A DNA stretch of 64,000 nt from Ectocarpus siliculosus. Lineage: Eukaryota > Sar > Phaeophyceae > Ectocarpales > Ectocarpaceae. The position numbers and the translations under genes are program-made. Location of the stretch: positions 4,160,514-4,224,513 of the forward strand of contig FN649740.1 of NCBI GenBank assembly GCA_000310025.1, read 5' to 3'. The notes beneath the pieces were generated by a model. The model worked only from the letters and a program-made list of their open reading frames with translations, searched no databases and was not told the origin of the DNA. Of the stretch, positions 36,675-48,014 are shown in pieces (the first letter of the stretch is position 1; every line of letters begins with the position of its first letter).

Positions 36675-38292
36675 GTGTTCGGCTATTGCAACCGGTGGTT
36701 ACAACTATTAGCAACGTCTTTGTACGCGCAAGATTTTCGCATGATTTGCATGTATCCTCTCGAAATCAAGAAAACCAGGTCCTGTTTATGTTCGCTGATT
36801 GCAATCCTTGCGTTGTGTTTCGTTCTTCCCCACCGCCGCGCGTCGCTCCTGTTTGTTGCTGTTATCAATGATATTGTTGTTGTTGTTGTTGTCGTCGTTG
36901 GGACCACAAACAGGACTACGGGCCACCGTGCCCTTCTGGTTTTTGTCGCTAAGGCCGGGATTGTAAAGGGAAAAACACTGTGCCCCACCATTGATTTACA
37001 GCTGGTGTGCCTTGAATTATGCGGGGCAATCCGAGACGCGGCCGTTTGGCGCCTGACGGTCGGACAGACTGCGCTCGACAGTACCAAGCTGCGTCGAGCA
37101 AACACCGGTGGCAGGGGGCAATGGGAGCAAGAGGGCGAGAAGGCCAGTCGGCCACACAGGTCGTCGGCCCCAACTGTAGCGGCAGAGGCGGTCGAGCCAG
37201 CAGCAGCAACGCCCCACCAAGCCACGTCGAGAGTGCCGCTGCTTCTTGGGAGAAACGTCCAGTGGTATTTCGGCGTGGACACAATGCTGAGATGCACCTC
37301 TGGGTTGTCCCTAGTCAGGTCCCTTCAGCTAGGCACGGACGAGTACTTCAGCGCCGACGACAGCTTCAACGAGGCACTGGACAGGATCGTGTGGCCGCCA
37401 ACGCTTGAGACTCTGAAATTTGGCAGTGATTTTAATCAGAGCTTGGAGGGAATCACCTGGCCTTCTTCGCTCACGAAGATGGCATTCGGATATTTCTTCA
37501 CGCAATCGATTACGTCAGCGAATTGGCCAAACAATCTCCAAAACCTATCCTTCACGGGATCGTTCGACCAGCCGGTGGCCGACGTTGTGTGGCCCAAGTC
37601 GCTCACACAGCTGTCCTTTTCCTCGGCATTTAACCAGCCCATCAGTGGACGAGTGTTTCCGGAGACCCTGGAACAACTATCGTTTGGTGTTTTTTTTAAC
37701 CAGACAATCGAAAGGGTTCACTGGCCGGCCTCCCTGTCGCAGCTTAGTTTTAGTGACGGTTTCGACCAGTCCATTGTCGGGATAGTATGGCCTGACAAAC
37801 TTCAAGAGCTATCGTTCGGCACGTTGTTTCAGCAGGAGCTGAGCCAGGTGGTGTGGCCCAGTCGCCTTCAACGGGTGAATCTCGGAGGGTTCACCGAGTC
37901 CCTGTCCGGGATCTCGTGGCCAGAGTCTCTGACACACCTGTCCGTCGGCGACTCATTCAACTAGACAACATTCTCCCGACGGCCTGCAGCAACTTTCTTT
38001 TGGGATGAGATTCAACCAGCCCGCTGTCGGCATAACATGGCCCGACGGCCTGCAAGAGTTGTCTTTCGGACAAGAATTCGATCAGGAGATGAGCGAGGTC
38101 GTGTTTCCAACCTGCCTTCAACGGTTGAATCTCGGAGGGTTCAACCGATCCATCGCAGAGGTTTCGTGGCCCGACTCCTTGCTGGAGTTGCGCTTCACGG
38201 CCAAGTTCAATAAGGACTTGACTGGGGACTTGACGAAGATCAAGTGGCCAGCCTCCGCGCAAGTCTGGCGAGGTGGCGGCCGTCTGAAATAG
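36675..38292 (+). pseudogene. FNIP-type leucine-rich repeat gene, interrupted
   Basis: About 13 units of 22 residues follow the pattern WPxxLxxLxFxxxFNQxIxxI, the FNIP/LRR type known from slime moulds, giant viruses and some protists; such repeats form interaction solenoids. Nine units run from about 37390 to 37961 (WPSSLTKMAFG, WPKSLTQLSFSSAFNQPI, WPASLSQLSFSDGFDQSI), where the frame hits TAG at 37962-37964 at the position of a conserved Gln codon. Four more units continue in the +1 frame from about 37977 (GLQQLSFGMRFNQP) to the TAA of the frame ending at 38292. Stop plus frame change within 20 bases points to a broken gene; an intron there would be implausibly short. The N-terminal part (36675-37290) is open but unlike a known domain and may include introns, so the true start is uncertain. 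Confidence 0.65.
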
Positions 38293-40447
38293 ACGTGAAC
38301 GGCAAGCATCGCGAATGTTTTCTCCCTGGGCGAGACAGTCGTTCGGAGGCATGGTCGACTTGTCCGCAACGGAGGTGATGGGGATGGTCGCGGTTTTGAG
38401 ATGCTCAGGAGGATGGACGGCCTGACATGGTGAAAGGGTCTCGTGCAAAAAATGTCGTTGATCCGGCTATCGGCTTAGCACGGCGCTTCGTGCAACATTG
38501 TTTCGAGACCAGCAGGTCCAAACGAAGCTATTGTAGCGGATTCAAAGTAGGAGACGGCCAAAGTACAGCGCACTATGCAACTGTACGTAATGGTGAGGAA
38601 GAGTTTCTTTTCTGGGGCAGCATTTAACTCGCTGTTGTTGTCATGAATATGAAGCTTGATGGCCGATTGAATGCAGCCAGTTCGGGATTACCTACGTACG
38701 GTCGGCTAGGAGAGGTATGGCTCTTGATCCACCGTGTATCAGGTAGGGCATACGTCAATCCCTCGTCTAGTTGTCACCTTTCGGGCAATCTACGCCAATG
38801 ACCACCGATTGTAGTTCGCCTAACCATCTGTGTGCGGTTTGGGTGCAATTTTGATGTGTGCGGTAAGGTGTATGCGTTCAAGCGCAGCTCTACATCTGGA
38901 TGGCGACGTTGGTGGCAAAAGGGAGGCGAGCCAGCATAGAGGGCAGGAGGGTTTGGTGAGCGTCATCGACAAACAAACCGATGTTTGTTTAAAGCACTAC
39001 TGCCATGCATGGCTTCTTGTTGGGGTAATTGAAGTTTGAACGTATCATGTAGTACGGGGCCCCCGAACGAGGGGCGAAGTTGAGTTCTACCACTCTGTCG
39101 AAGTTATGTGTCACGCAGACAGTCTTTGCGCGTCAGAGAGAGTATCAGTGCAGATGGGCGAGGTGGACACGAAGAAGGCGACTATCTTCTACCGGTTTGC
39201 AAGCCTGCCAGCAAGTTGAGGCCTTTCCCGCCCACCCACCCGTGTTTGTTTCTTCAGAGGATGGGGGAAAGGAGAGGGGCGACTTCATTAGACGGTACGG
39301 CTGCAATGATGGTGAGTGAGGCCGTAGAAAGGATACAACTTAGGGGACTTGGTCTTGTGCGGCTATTGCGTGCAGTAGCACTATATCCCGTTGCTGGAGG
39401 AAAGAGAACCCCGGGGTGTGCTTGGAGGGAAGACGAGGAAATCAAATAGGCGGTGGGGGCAGTACACGACATTTCTTTAGTTTGCCTGAAATACAGTCAC
39501 GAGAAAAGAATTGTTCCGCGCAGCGGGACGTAATCAACCCTTGACACCAAATGATCCACCTTTCTTTGGATGTTCCCCTCCGTAGAACACACACACAGTC
39601 GCGCGTGGCCATTCGCCCCAAGAGGCTTGCTTGCTGATCAGTCTTGCCCAGTCATCGCGCCTCAGAATTGCGTCGGACATCCCATCCGTGCCTTCATTCA
39701 CAACGAGACAGAGGAGGGGGCACTCGTTCACCATACAAAGCGATACTATACCATACGGTGGGGAGTGGTATTCGGCGACAAGGGATCGCGATTAACATGG
39801 ACGGTAATACTTAACGCAGCTCTTTGAAGACCCGGTGGGGTTGGGGATTGGGTGTGGAAAATGACAGGATTGGCTCTAGGGTGAGGACGAACGACAGGGG
39901 AAGGGACAGGTTGTGGCAAGACCGACAAGGTTGCGGGGTTGATGGTGAACCTGCTCTACAGGTTCCCCCTGCGCCGTTTCTGCCGTGGAACAGGGTGCAC
40001 GTATTGTAGGTACGTAAATAGCAACGCAGAGTTGTGACAACGAGGATCGAACAGGAGCCCTTTTCATGGCGGCAAGGCTTTGGGTGGCAGAATCTCTTTT
40101 CTATCGCGTTTATTGTGGGAATAACCTTATCTCTTTGCTTGTGGTTGTCGGCCCATATACTCGTACTTCGTTACCGAGGGAAGCCATGGCTTCCCTCTGG
40201 TCGTCGGGTCACCTTCCACCCGCGTTTTGCTGTCTTGTTTAACGTGTACAATTAAACGTGTAGCAAGGAGGATTGTACCGCATGTGCATATTGAGAGGAC
40301 GATGATGGTGAAGTCCCACATTGCTCACTCCCCCGCACTCCACACCCTTAGATCTCTACAACCGAGCTAGGCGGCGGTGCCAAAGGCACGCGGGCAGTAA
40401 CCAAAGCCCATCCCATACAGTCAGATGTTCATTTTTTCCTGCCCTTA
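38293..40447. other. Intergenic region, no gene seen
   Basis: About 2.1 kb after the FNIP gene. Frames are short, without motifs and without convincing splice context. Nothing else is supported until the foldback element at 40451. Confidence 0.35.
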
Positions 40448-41673
40448 TTAGGCTGATTCTTATACACCTGGATTCCTTTCCCAAAAAAACTTACTTTTCA
40501 GGATGGGCAAAAATCCGGCTGGAAAACAGTCCGGCCGTTCTTACAGTGAGCCGGATTCCTGAGGCGGATTCTTCGGGGGTGGGTGTAGATCAACCCAGAC
40601 GACATAATCGGCGAGTGCGACCTGAGTTCTTGACGTATCGCTCCCATCAAGGGCTCCCAACAACCCTACGCCGAAGGGCTTGCTATTCTGCACGCTGGCT
40701 GTTGATGATCGCTCGGCACGCGTGCGTAAAAAGAACATATCGCATCGCACCAAGCATGGAGATGCCGAAACAGGCCAAACCGTCACGAGACAGCAAAAAG
40801 AGCCGCTTTTTGTCAGAGAGGGGAGGACTCCGCAACTGATTTCTCGCTCCCTCGGCTACCGATCGAAGCTAGACCGGTCAGGGCGTGCTCTCTGTTCCTT
40901 GCTCTCTGCCAGAGTATGGTTGCTCGGCAGCGCGTACTCTCGATCGACGGAGAGAAGCATGCGCGTGGTGCCCGTTGCTTTTTCGAACTGTGATTTTTTC
41001 CTGGTCTGCTTCACTTGAGAATAACGTGTTGAAGGCCTGGAAACAATTTTCAACCGTCAGCTTGTGTACACGCAGACGACGATTTCGAATGATTGGGTCA
41101 ACGAGTTGCTGAGCAACCATACTCTGGCGGAGAGCAAGAAACAGAGAGCACGCCCTGACCGGTCTGGCTTCGATCGGTGGCCGAGGGAGCGAGAAATCAG
41201 TTAGTTGCGGTGTGCTCCCCTCTCTGACAAAAAGCGGCTCTTTTTGCTGTCTCGTGGCGGTTTGGCCTGTTTCGGCATCATCTCCATGCTTGGTGTGATG
41301 CGATATGTTCTTTTTACGCACGCGTGCCGAGCGATCATCAACAGCCAGCGTGCAGAATAGCAAGCCCTTCGGCGTAGGGATACTCGGAGCCCTTGATGGG
41401 AGCGATACGTCAAGAACTCAGGTCGCACTCGCCGATTATGTCGTCTGGGTTCACCCAGCGGTGAACTTTTCGGGATGAGAAATAAATCTGGGTGGGCACC
41501 ATCCTGATTTCTTCCAAACTTTTCGGGTGGAGGCCACCCAAAAAGCTGAACCCGGATTTTGTCGACCCAAAAACTGAGGAATCTGGCTGTATAAGAAGCC
41601 GGATTTTTGCCCATCCTGAAAAATAGGCGAAGCTTTTTGGGAAAGAAAATCAGGTGTATAAGAATCAGCGTTA
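40448..41673. mobile_element. Foldback (long inverted repeat) DNA transposon, non-autonomous
   Basis: The element spans 40451-41670, flanked by TTA on both sides (40448-40450 and 41671-41673), consistent with a 3-bp target duplication. The left end is GGCTGATTCTTATACACC and the right end is its reverse complement with one terminal mismatch. Inside, 40592-40926 and 41111-41451 are inverted copies, by eye roughly 95% identical, separated by a 180-base unique spacer. The outer arm parts are more diverged and differ in length (141 versus 219 bases). The TTA duplication and GG-starting ends resemble PIF/Harbinger elements, but no transposase domain is visible, so the superfamily is only a suggestion. 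Frames inside are mirror translations of the two arms. Confidence 0.85.
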
Positions 41674-43132
41674 GAGCCCGTCCTCAGCTACAATGGGCAG
41701 AAATGAAAAAAGTGGAGTGTGTCCACGGGAGTTTATTTTTGTGTGCCCTTGGTGCTGTCGCTCTCTCGACGGTCGGTCTCGGCGCTTCGCATCTGTAGAA
41801 ACTTGGTCAAAATGACTTCAGTAGAGCATGTCGTCCAAGACATGTAGACGATGTGCGAAGGTACTTGTCCGAAGGGTCGGGCGAAGGCGGTTAGGCCCAT
41901 GCATTGTGAGGCCGAAGTTGCTGTGTCGTGTTATTGTGGACTCTCGGCAGGTATTGATCTACGGGGCCTCTCATCGGTCAACATGTACGGGTATGTGACT
42001 ACATGAGCGAGGTTCTTCTTGCCTCGCCCATAGCGCCTACTCGTGTAGTAGTTGGACAACAATTGTTTGGGTGGCTACTCTTCTGTGAGAGACGCTCTCG
42101 ACAGGCACCCATTATCGTCGTGGTACACGTACCGACAAGCCATGCGCTGTACTTTGGAGGAATGGCGCCGGGCATCATGGCAGTCAACATGTCCGCCCGC
42201 TGTCAGTGCGTCAACGAGGGAGCAAAACAAGCACTAGCACCTGCCAATTAATTGTTGACCTCGCACTGGCACAGGCGGACCTCTTTCCAGTTTGGCTCCG
42301 CTTTCCCAAAAACGGTGCACGCGGAAAAAAAATCCGGACACATAGTCCCCGCCCCCCCCCTGGAGGGGGAAGAAATTCGAAAAGTTACCTACAACCAACC
42401 ATGGAATCGAAAAATTACCATGAGGTTGCAGTAAGTAGTAGTAGATGGATGGCAAGCGTGCCTCACTCTCGGTACCCGCTCTGCATCTACTTCCTCGTCA
42501 TCGATGCCGGCCCACACTCATCACCCAGCCGTGTTACTACAGGAACACGGAAACAAGCAGCCTACACAGTTCGCGTAGCGCCTAATATCTACGAAGAAAG
42601 CAGTAGTTACTATTTAGTCTACACGGCAGTAGTCAGTCAATTCAATTGGAACAGGTCATTGACCAGCTTTCACATTGAACCACCTGCCTTTCAAACTTGC
42701 CCTTGCCGCCTCCTCTAGCACTGCACAACAGGGAACATAGTCTCGCAAATAAATATACTAGCCTTGGTCTTCTTGCAGGGTTACATACGTTCAACTGGGC
42801 CAATCGGCCACACGGCGACGGGCGACTGGTGGGCTATAATAGCGGGGATACATGGGTATATGGTTATATGGGTACTTCGAAGTATGTATATATCCCCGCC
42901 CCCCGCCCCCCAAATTTGCCCCCCCCCGCCGAATGACCCCGGTTTTCGATTAGTTGGCCTATGCATATGTGTCTTGAATTTTTTTCACGTGTACCCTTGA
43001 CTACGCATAAAACCATCGAGGGTCGCACAGGAGGGGGTGAACACCGAAGCTTTTTTTTGCATGCTAATAATGCGTAAATGATACGCCTCGGAGCTCTTCG
43101 TTAGGTGAAATGTCCACCAGGACAAAAAAATA
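41674..43132. other. Intergenic region, foldback element to tRNA
   Basis: About 1.46 kb. A short ATG frame at 42396 runs to a GTAAGT donor (42425 region), and an acceptor-like TTCTTGCAG occurs at about 42770, but the joined product is too short and featureless to support. C-rich homopolymers lie near 42900. No other feature is seen. Confidence 0.35.
43120..43132 (-). terminator. Pol III terminator of the tRNA gene
   Basis: On the minus strand the sequence just downstream of the discriminator base reads ATATTTTTTTGTC. A run of seven T is the standard RNA polymerase III stop. Confidence 0.8.
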
Positions 43133-43205
43133 TACTCCCACCGGGGTTCGAACCCGGGACCTCGGCTTTATCAGAGCCGCGCTCTACCAACGGAGCTCTG
43201 GGAGC
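43133..43205 (-). tRNA. trnI-GAU: tRNA-Ile (anticodon GAT)
   Basis: A 73-nt cloverleaf folds completely on the minus strand: acceptor GCTCCCA/TGGGAGT with discriminator A, D stem GCTC/GAGC with loop CGTTGGTA, anticodon stem CGGCT/AGCCG with loop CTGATAA (anticodon GAT), variable loop AGGTC, and T stem CCGGG/CCCGG with loop TTCGAAC. No CCA is encoded and a T7 run follows within six bases, a pol III terminator, so it is a nuclear-type gene without an intron. Odd points: position 8 is G instead of U and position 14 is C instead of A, altering the A box (GAGCTCCGTTGG) and the usual U8-A14 tertiary pair. Eukaryotic nuclei normally read AUU/AUC with an AAT (IAU) anticodon. It could be a rare isoacceptor or a diverged pseudo-tRNA. 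Confidence 0.85.
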
Positions 43206-45286
43206 TGGGCGTGTTGTTAGGCGGAAGGTGGTTCCTTTTATCATACTTGTACTGTTTTTTTCAAATAGTTGAGTGAGTGCGGGCCAGGTCAAGAAAACAC
43301 GTGTTATTAGCTAAATGCTCTGTACCTTAAAAGTCTCAACGATTGAGCAAAAGGCTACGGTTCTTGTTGCGAAGTGGTCATGGATTTCGGGTGATGCTGA
43401 CGGCTGGGCGCAGTTCCAAACGTCATTGCTCAAATTTCCAAAACAAGATGAGCCTTGAGATATTTCGAAGAACGTTGACAGTCTTACGAGCGGGTCGGCA
43501 CACGGCAAAGATGGCAAAATAGGTACTTGCAGTTTTTTTTTTTTTGCTCCCATCATTGGATCTGTCGTCTGCCCCTCTGGCCCCTATCCTCTTCTACTAG
43601 CTAGACGATCCAACCGGGGTCACATAGGAGGGGGGGGTTGGACCCCCTCCTCCGGCTCCTGCCTGAGATATTTTTATCGCGAGAAGGGTACAGCAATCCC
43701 TTCCCTCGCGACTTATTGTGGGGCGGTTTGACGTAGGACGCGCGGAGTGAGCTTCAGTCGTCCATGTGTGTTTCCCATAATCAATGCAGGATTTGCATTC
43801 ATCAGTGATGTGGCCACATGTTAGCAGGGATGCTTGGGTCAATCGATGTGATTTTGGTATTTACCGGGCAACGGATCCTCACGTTTTTCAAACCGAAAGG
43901 GCTACGACCCGAAAATCAAAATTGGGACATGCGCACGTGATCCCCTCAGGAGTTGCAAATGAACAACCCATTGCCCGACCAGATTTGTACAGTTAGCGCC
44001 CTCACGTAGGAACCTCTATTCTTGACCGAGGCTCGGGTCCTTTGTTCCTATGGTCATGTGACGAATGGCCACTATATAGGTTTTAGTGTGTATCTATTCT
44101 TAATCGAGCTCACAAATGGTGCTCAAGTTCTTAGGTTTGGAGATTTTCGAGGCTACATGTATTTCAAGTTCTTGACTGTCAAGTTCTTGAGTGCAGGCGC
44201 TAACCGTATCTGACAGGGGTTTTGTCAGAAAATAGTTCTCGGGGGACCCCCAAGATAGGTTGTTGACTTTTCGGGGTCCGCATTAAAGAGCTTGTGAACA
44301 GTGTTTTCGTACTGTTGGAGAGCTTGTCACCGCGCCCCTGTTTCCCTTACTCCCATCCTTTACCATCAAACGTGGTCCCGGGGTCAGTCAGTAGCAACGA
44401 CGTGCATAGATAGGTCGAAACAAAGATTGGCAGAGGATTGTTCTCAGATTCCCATTCTTTTTTACTTCGGGTAGGCTTCATCGCCCAACGTTTCGCCGGG
44501 AGGCTGGTCGGCGGTGGAGGAAACCAAAGGCAAAAACCGAGTCCACCGTCTGCGTGCGTCCGAAGCAGATCGTTGCCCGCCTTAGATACACAATGTTTAT
44601 CTCGCTTCTACCCCATACCCTAATCCTATCCCTAACGCCCCAGTTGTATTGTACTTGAGCTCGCACACTGTCCGTGGTTAGGCACTAGATTGGCGTGCAC
44701 TTGATGCGTGCAGCGTAGGGCTGGTCTTGGTGAAATGGGGCGAAGGTTGCGCCTGCGTCGCGACGTTTCCTGGAAGCGTCTATGTACTTAGATGCCACAA
44801 AAACCTTTCGAGATTGATACCCGGACAGTGGAGATCGCCATTTTCGACCACGTTGTTTTGCAATCACTGCTGAGGTTATTACCAAGAGGTTAAGAGCCTC
44901 GAGTAACGCGTGGACACTCCAGCTACAGTACATACACCACGGCGAGTCCACGACACGCCTACCTTACTACTGCCACACACTGGGAGGATCGGCGCGATAA
45001 ATGCAAAAAATACGAAAACATGTGCTGTGCAGACAAAACATTTCTTGATAGACTGCAAGAAGATCGACGCACGTTCGGCAAAGAGTTGCGAATCGTCGGG
45101 CACTGCAGTTCTCCTACTCCACCCAATCTATACGACCGCAATCTCCGAACCCTAACCCTGTGCCGAAATGCATCCACAATGCAATGCCACCAGTGTATCG
45201 GACACCCTTTCCTCGTGCCATGTATGCAAGTTCTCCCCCAACACTTCTCCGCCCCAGCAAGACAGCAGCGCCATTTGATCGATAAA
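43206..45286. other. Intergenic region, no gene seen
   Basis: About 2 kb between the tRNA and the EsV-1-7 repeat remnant. A degenerate CCCTAA-like stretch at about 44612-44642 resembles interstitial telomeric sequence but is too short to call. Frames are short and uninformative. Confidence 0.35.
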
Positions 45287-46548
45287 TCAAGAGTTCTCGT
45301 ACGTGGCGACGAGTGGCAAAGGGTTCCGTTTGTCCTCAGTCTCTAGAAGTGTTGCTGATCCTGCCGACCCATCTGCTGCCGTTGCCGGTCGTGATTGTTC
45401 TTGCTCCCCGTCCGCTAGCTGTACTGGAGACGGCGAACCTTCCGACACGGTAGAAGGGGCATCATCTTGCCGAGCGGCGTCGTTGTCCATGTCCCGGAAT
45501 CGCTTGTGTCGGCTCCTCGATGTCCGTGGGATCACGATCATTCCCTCCAGGGAATGCATCGCGCAGATTTATCTCTTCCTATTCTCTGCCAATCCGTGGC
45601 TCGCCCTTTTGGAGCAGTCCTTGTGGCTACACCTTCTGCCGAGCAAGGAGACCATACCAAAAACCGCGTGTTCGTCACAAAACTCCCGCTGCTCAGTACC
45701 CACCACCCCGTGGCTCCTCTGTTTTCAAATCCCTCGCGACCACACATCTTGATGTGCAGATTGATCATCACCGCCGGAGCGTGCGCGAAGCAGAATTCCC
45801 GCGTCTTGGAACCTTGCAGGCCATGGGTCGGCTGCTTTTGGCAGCCAACTTGGGGCGTATTTCTTGTTTACAACATTGACCATAGTCTGGGCGGCATGCC
45901 CAGAGCAGGCCACCGGCATCTTGGTACCCGCAACACCATAGATGGATCTCTGAAGGCAGCCCTCATGTTTGCAAATCCGCTTGGAGCTGATCATTCCTTG
46001 TGAAGCATGCTGGCTGCAGAACAATCGTTTTTCCCCGGGCATGCCGAACAGTGCTCCTTTCCCGCAGCCTTCTCGGATGCGCTTCTTGGACTTCATGTTG
46101 ACCATCCCCTCCTTTGGATGCATCGCGCAGGATTCCTTCTTGCTGCCTGCTGCACCATGTCCATGAAGCAACCTTCGGTAGCGCAACTCGTGACGGCTAA
46201 GTTCACCACGCCGCTTGGCGCATGTTTCGAACAAAACTTTTCCTTCTTGCTGCCCGCCACGCCGAACTTCGCACCCGTGAAACAACCGTCAGCGGTGCAC
46301 TCCTTGGTCACATTGACCGAGCCCGCAATTATATGTGACACACAGAACACTGCCTTCTTGCCCTTAACACCGTGGGTAGGTTTACGCGTGCATCCGTCCA
46401 GGGGGCAGCTCTCACCTAGAGGTGAACCGCCCAATGCTTGCTCTCCCTTCCTTGTTTCAGCACCTCGAATACCATCCGTCCACATCTCTTCCTTGACGTT
46501 GCCATCAACCTCGCTGGATTCCTCCGCTCCTCGGAAGAGTCGATGCAT
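45287..46548 (-). pseudogene. EsV-1-7 cysteine-motif repeat gene, decayed
   Basis: EsV-1-7 repeats (C-x4-C-x15/16-C-x2-H plus about 12 residues) define a zinc-finger-like family expanded in brown algae; its best-known member is the Ectocarpus developmental gene IMMEDIATE UPRIGHT, and the domain is named for a phaeovirus gene. From the ATG at 46548 there is a 47-residue leader, then about eight repeats of 36-38 residues. Repeat 1 begins near 46407, repeat 2 near 46299, repeat 3 near 46185, repeat 4 near 46066 and repeat 5 near 45973; three more follow to about 45540. Breaks: a deletion changes frame inside repeat 3 (about 46140), repeat 4 lacks its first Cys, the frame changes again between repeats 5 and 6 (about 45870) and in repeat 7 (about 45720), and TAA (45569-45571) interrupts repeat 8. 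The tail after the repeats is acidic and Ser/Ala-rich. Expression or function is unlikely. Confidence 0.8.
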
Positions 46549-48014
46549 CTACAGCAGCCCATGTAGCCAAAAAACAGAGGCGTATCCCGACTCGGTAGCT
46601 TGGCGGAGTGGAGCTGATTTGGTGGGTGCTGCTACCGTTTGCCTCGCCACCGCTGAAAATCTCGCAGGCTTTGCGGATCGATGCGCCGCAAGATACGGCG
46701 GCCGTTGTAGGCACAGACCGTGGCGATGCCGTCCTCAAGACGTAAGACAGACACCACGTTTCCGTGCGCACCCAAACGAACGTGCAACACCTGCACGATT
46801 CGACAACGAGGCGAAAGGGCGGCAAACGATACACGAGCGGGTCAGTCCGGTTGTCGATTTGAAGAAAAAAACGGTGACAGAGAGCGTGAAGATCGGGTCG
46901 GGTCGAGAAGATATGACCTTCACACCTTGTTTCTTGTGTGGTTGTGCCGCGTGCAGGTCGTGCGCACTTACAGGGAACATCACCAGCCACGACCTTAGGG
47001 TACTTTGTGGTCAGTCCCGGGAAGAGGGAACACCAGCGAATCAGCCCAAAGGTAATGAAGGGACCCCAACATCTACGACACGGGTAAGATGACCCCACCC
47101 GCGGATAAATTTCCGTTCGAGGACCCCGAGAGTTGCACGGCGGCGGCGAACATGATGCGATCTCTGCAGCATGTCATATCGAGTTTCACGTCCCCTACAT
47201 CCAGCCCAGGTGATTGACTACAGTGTAGCTCGGCTATAGATGAGCGACTTCGCCGTCCGTAGGGTTGTGGGTTGAGTGTGACGCTTCCACATAGTTTCGG
47301 ATAGCACTGCTGCGAGATTGGGTTGAGAAGCGATCGAGTTCTGTGACGAGGAAAGGAGGTGGTCTTGTGAGGGCATCTGCGGGCCAAAAAGACACCACAT
47401 TGATCATTGATCCCATCTGGCGCGCAGCAAATACCACCCAATCACGACAATTTATTTGCGTACCGAAATCAGTTCACCAAGCATTCCTCGGAACCTACGA
47501 ACTGGATCTAGTACATAGAGCCAACTCGACTGTAGAATCGCACATGTGATTGGCTCACCGTGCTCAACATCTAAGCAAAACACCAGTCAAAGATATGTAT
47601 CATATGCATACACCACACATGCCGTTAGAGTCAGCTTTCCGGGCGATCTGTTCGAAAAAGCACACACCATGCACACAACGCGGCGCACGCACACAAATAC
47701 ACACCTCTTGGCCGTTCCCCCTCCGTTGTTATGCTCCCACTTGCCTTCTCCTGCTGCACTCCTGCTTGCGTGGCTGAAGGTTACGTGCGCTACACAGCAA
47801 GACAGCAGTCACAGCACCGACAAGCATGACAGCATCGACAGGCAGACAAGCAGAAGGACAAAAGATGACCAGAGTCTTCGCAGATGATATTTGAATATTC
47901 GAGGGCAGTCCCCGGTCCCCGGGGACCAGGAACACAACCGTTCCCCGTTGCGTCGCCCCCTTGCACACAGAAATTGCCGTTGCTTTGTGTCAGTAGCAGA
48001 CCCGCCCCGTCCCG
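46549..48014. other. Intergenic region between the EsV-1-7 remnant and the PX gene
   Basis: About 1.5 kb serving as the 5' flank of both neighbours, which diverge from it. The long plus-strand frame that overlaps its left part (46007-47092) is the antisense of the repeat gene plus random extension. No promoter motif is distinct. Confidence 0.35.

Noticed and set aside
42396-42890. Mini gene: ATG at 42396 with a GTAAGT donor and an exon after about 42780
   Set aside because: Only ten residues precede the donor and the second exon has no recognisable feature; ordinary chance splice signals explain it.
44612-44642. Interstitial telomere-like CCCTAA variants
   Set aside because: Only about three degenerate units, too short and irregular.
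46007-47092. 361-residue plus-strand frame
   Set aside because: Its left half is the antisense of the EsV-1-7 repeats; the cysteine motifs are only on the minus strand.
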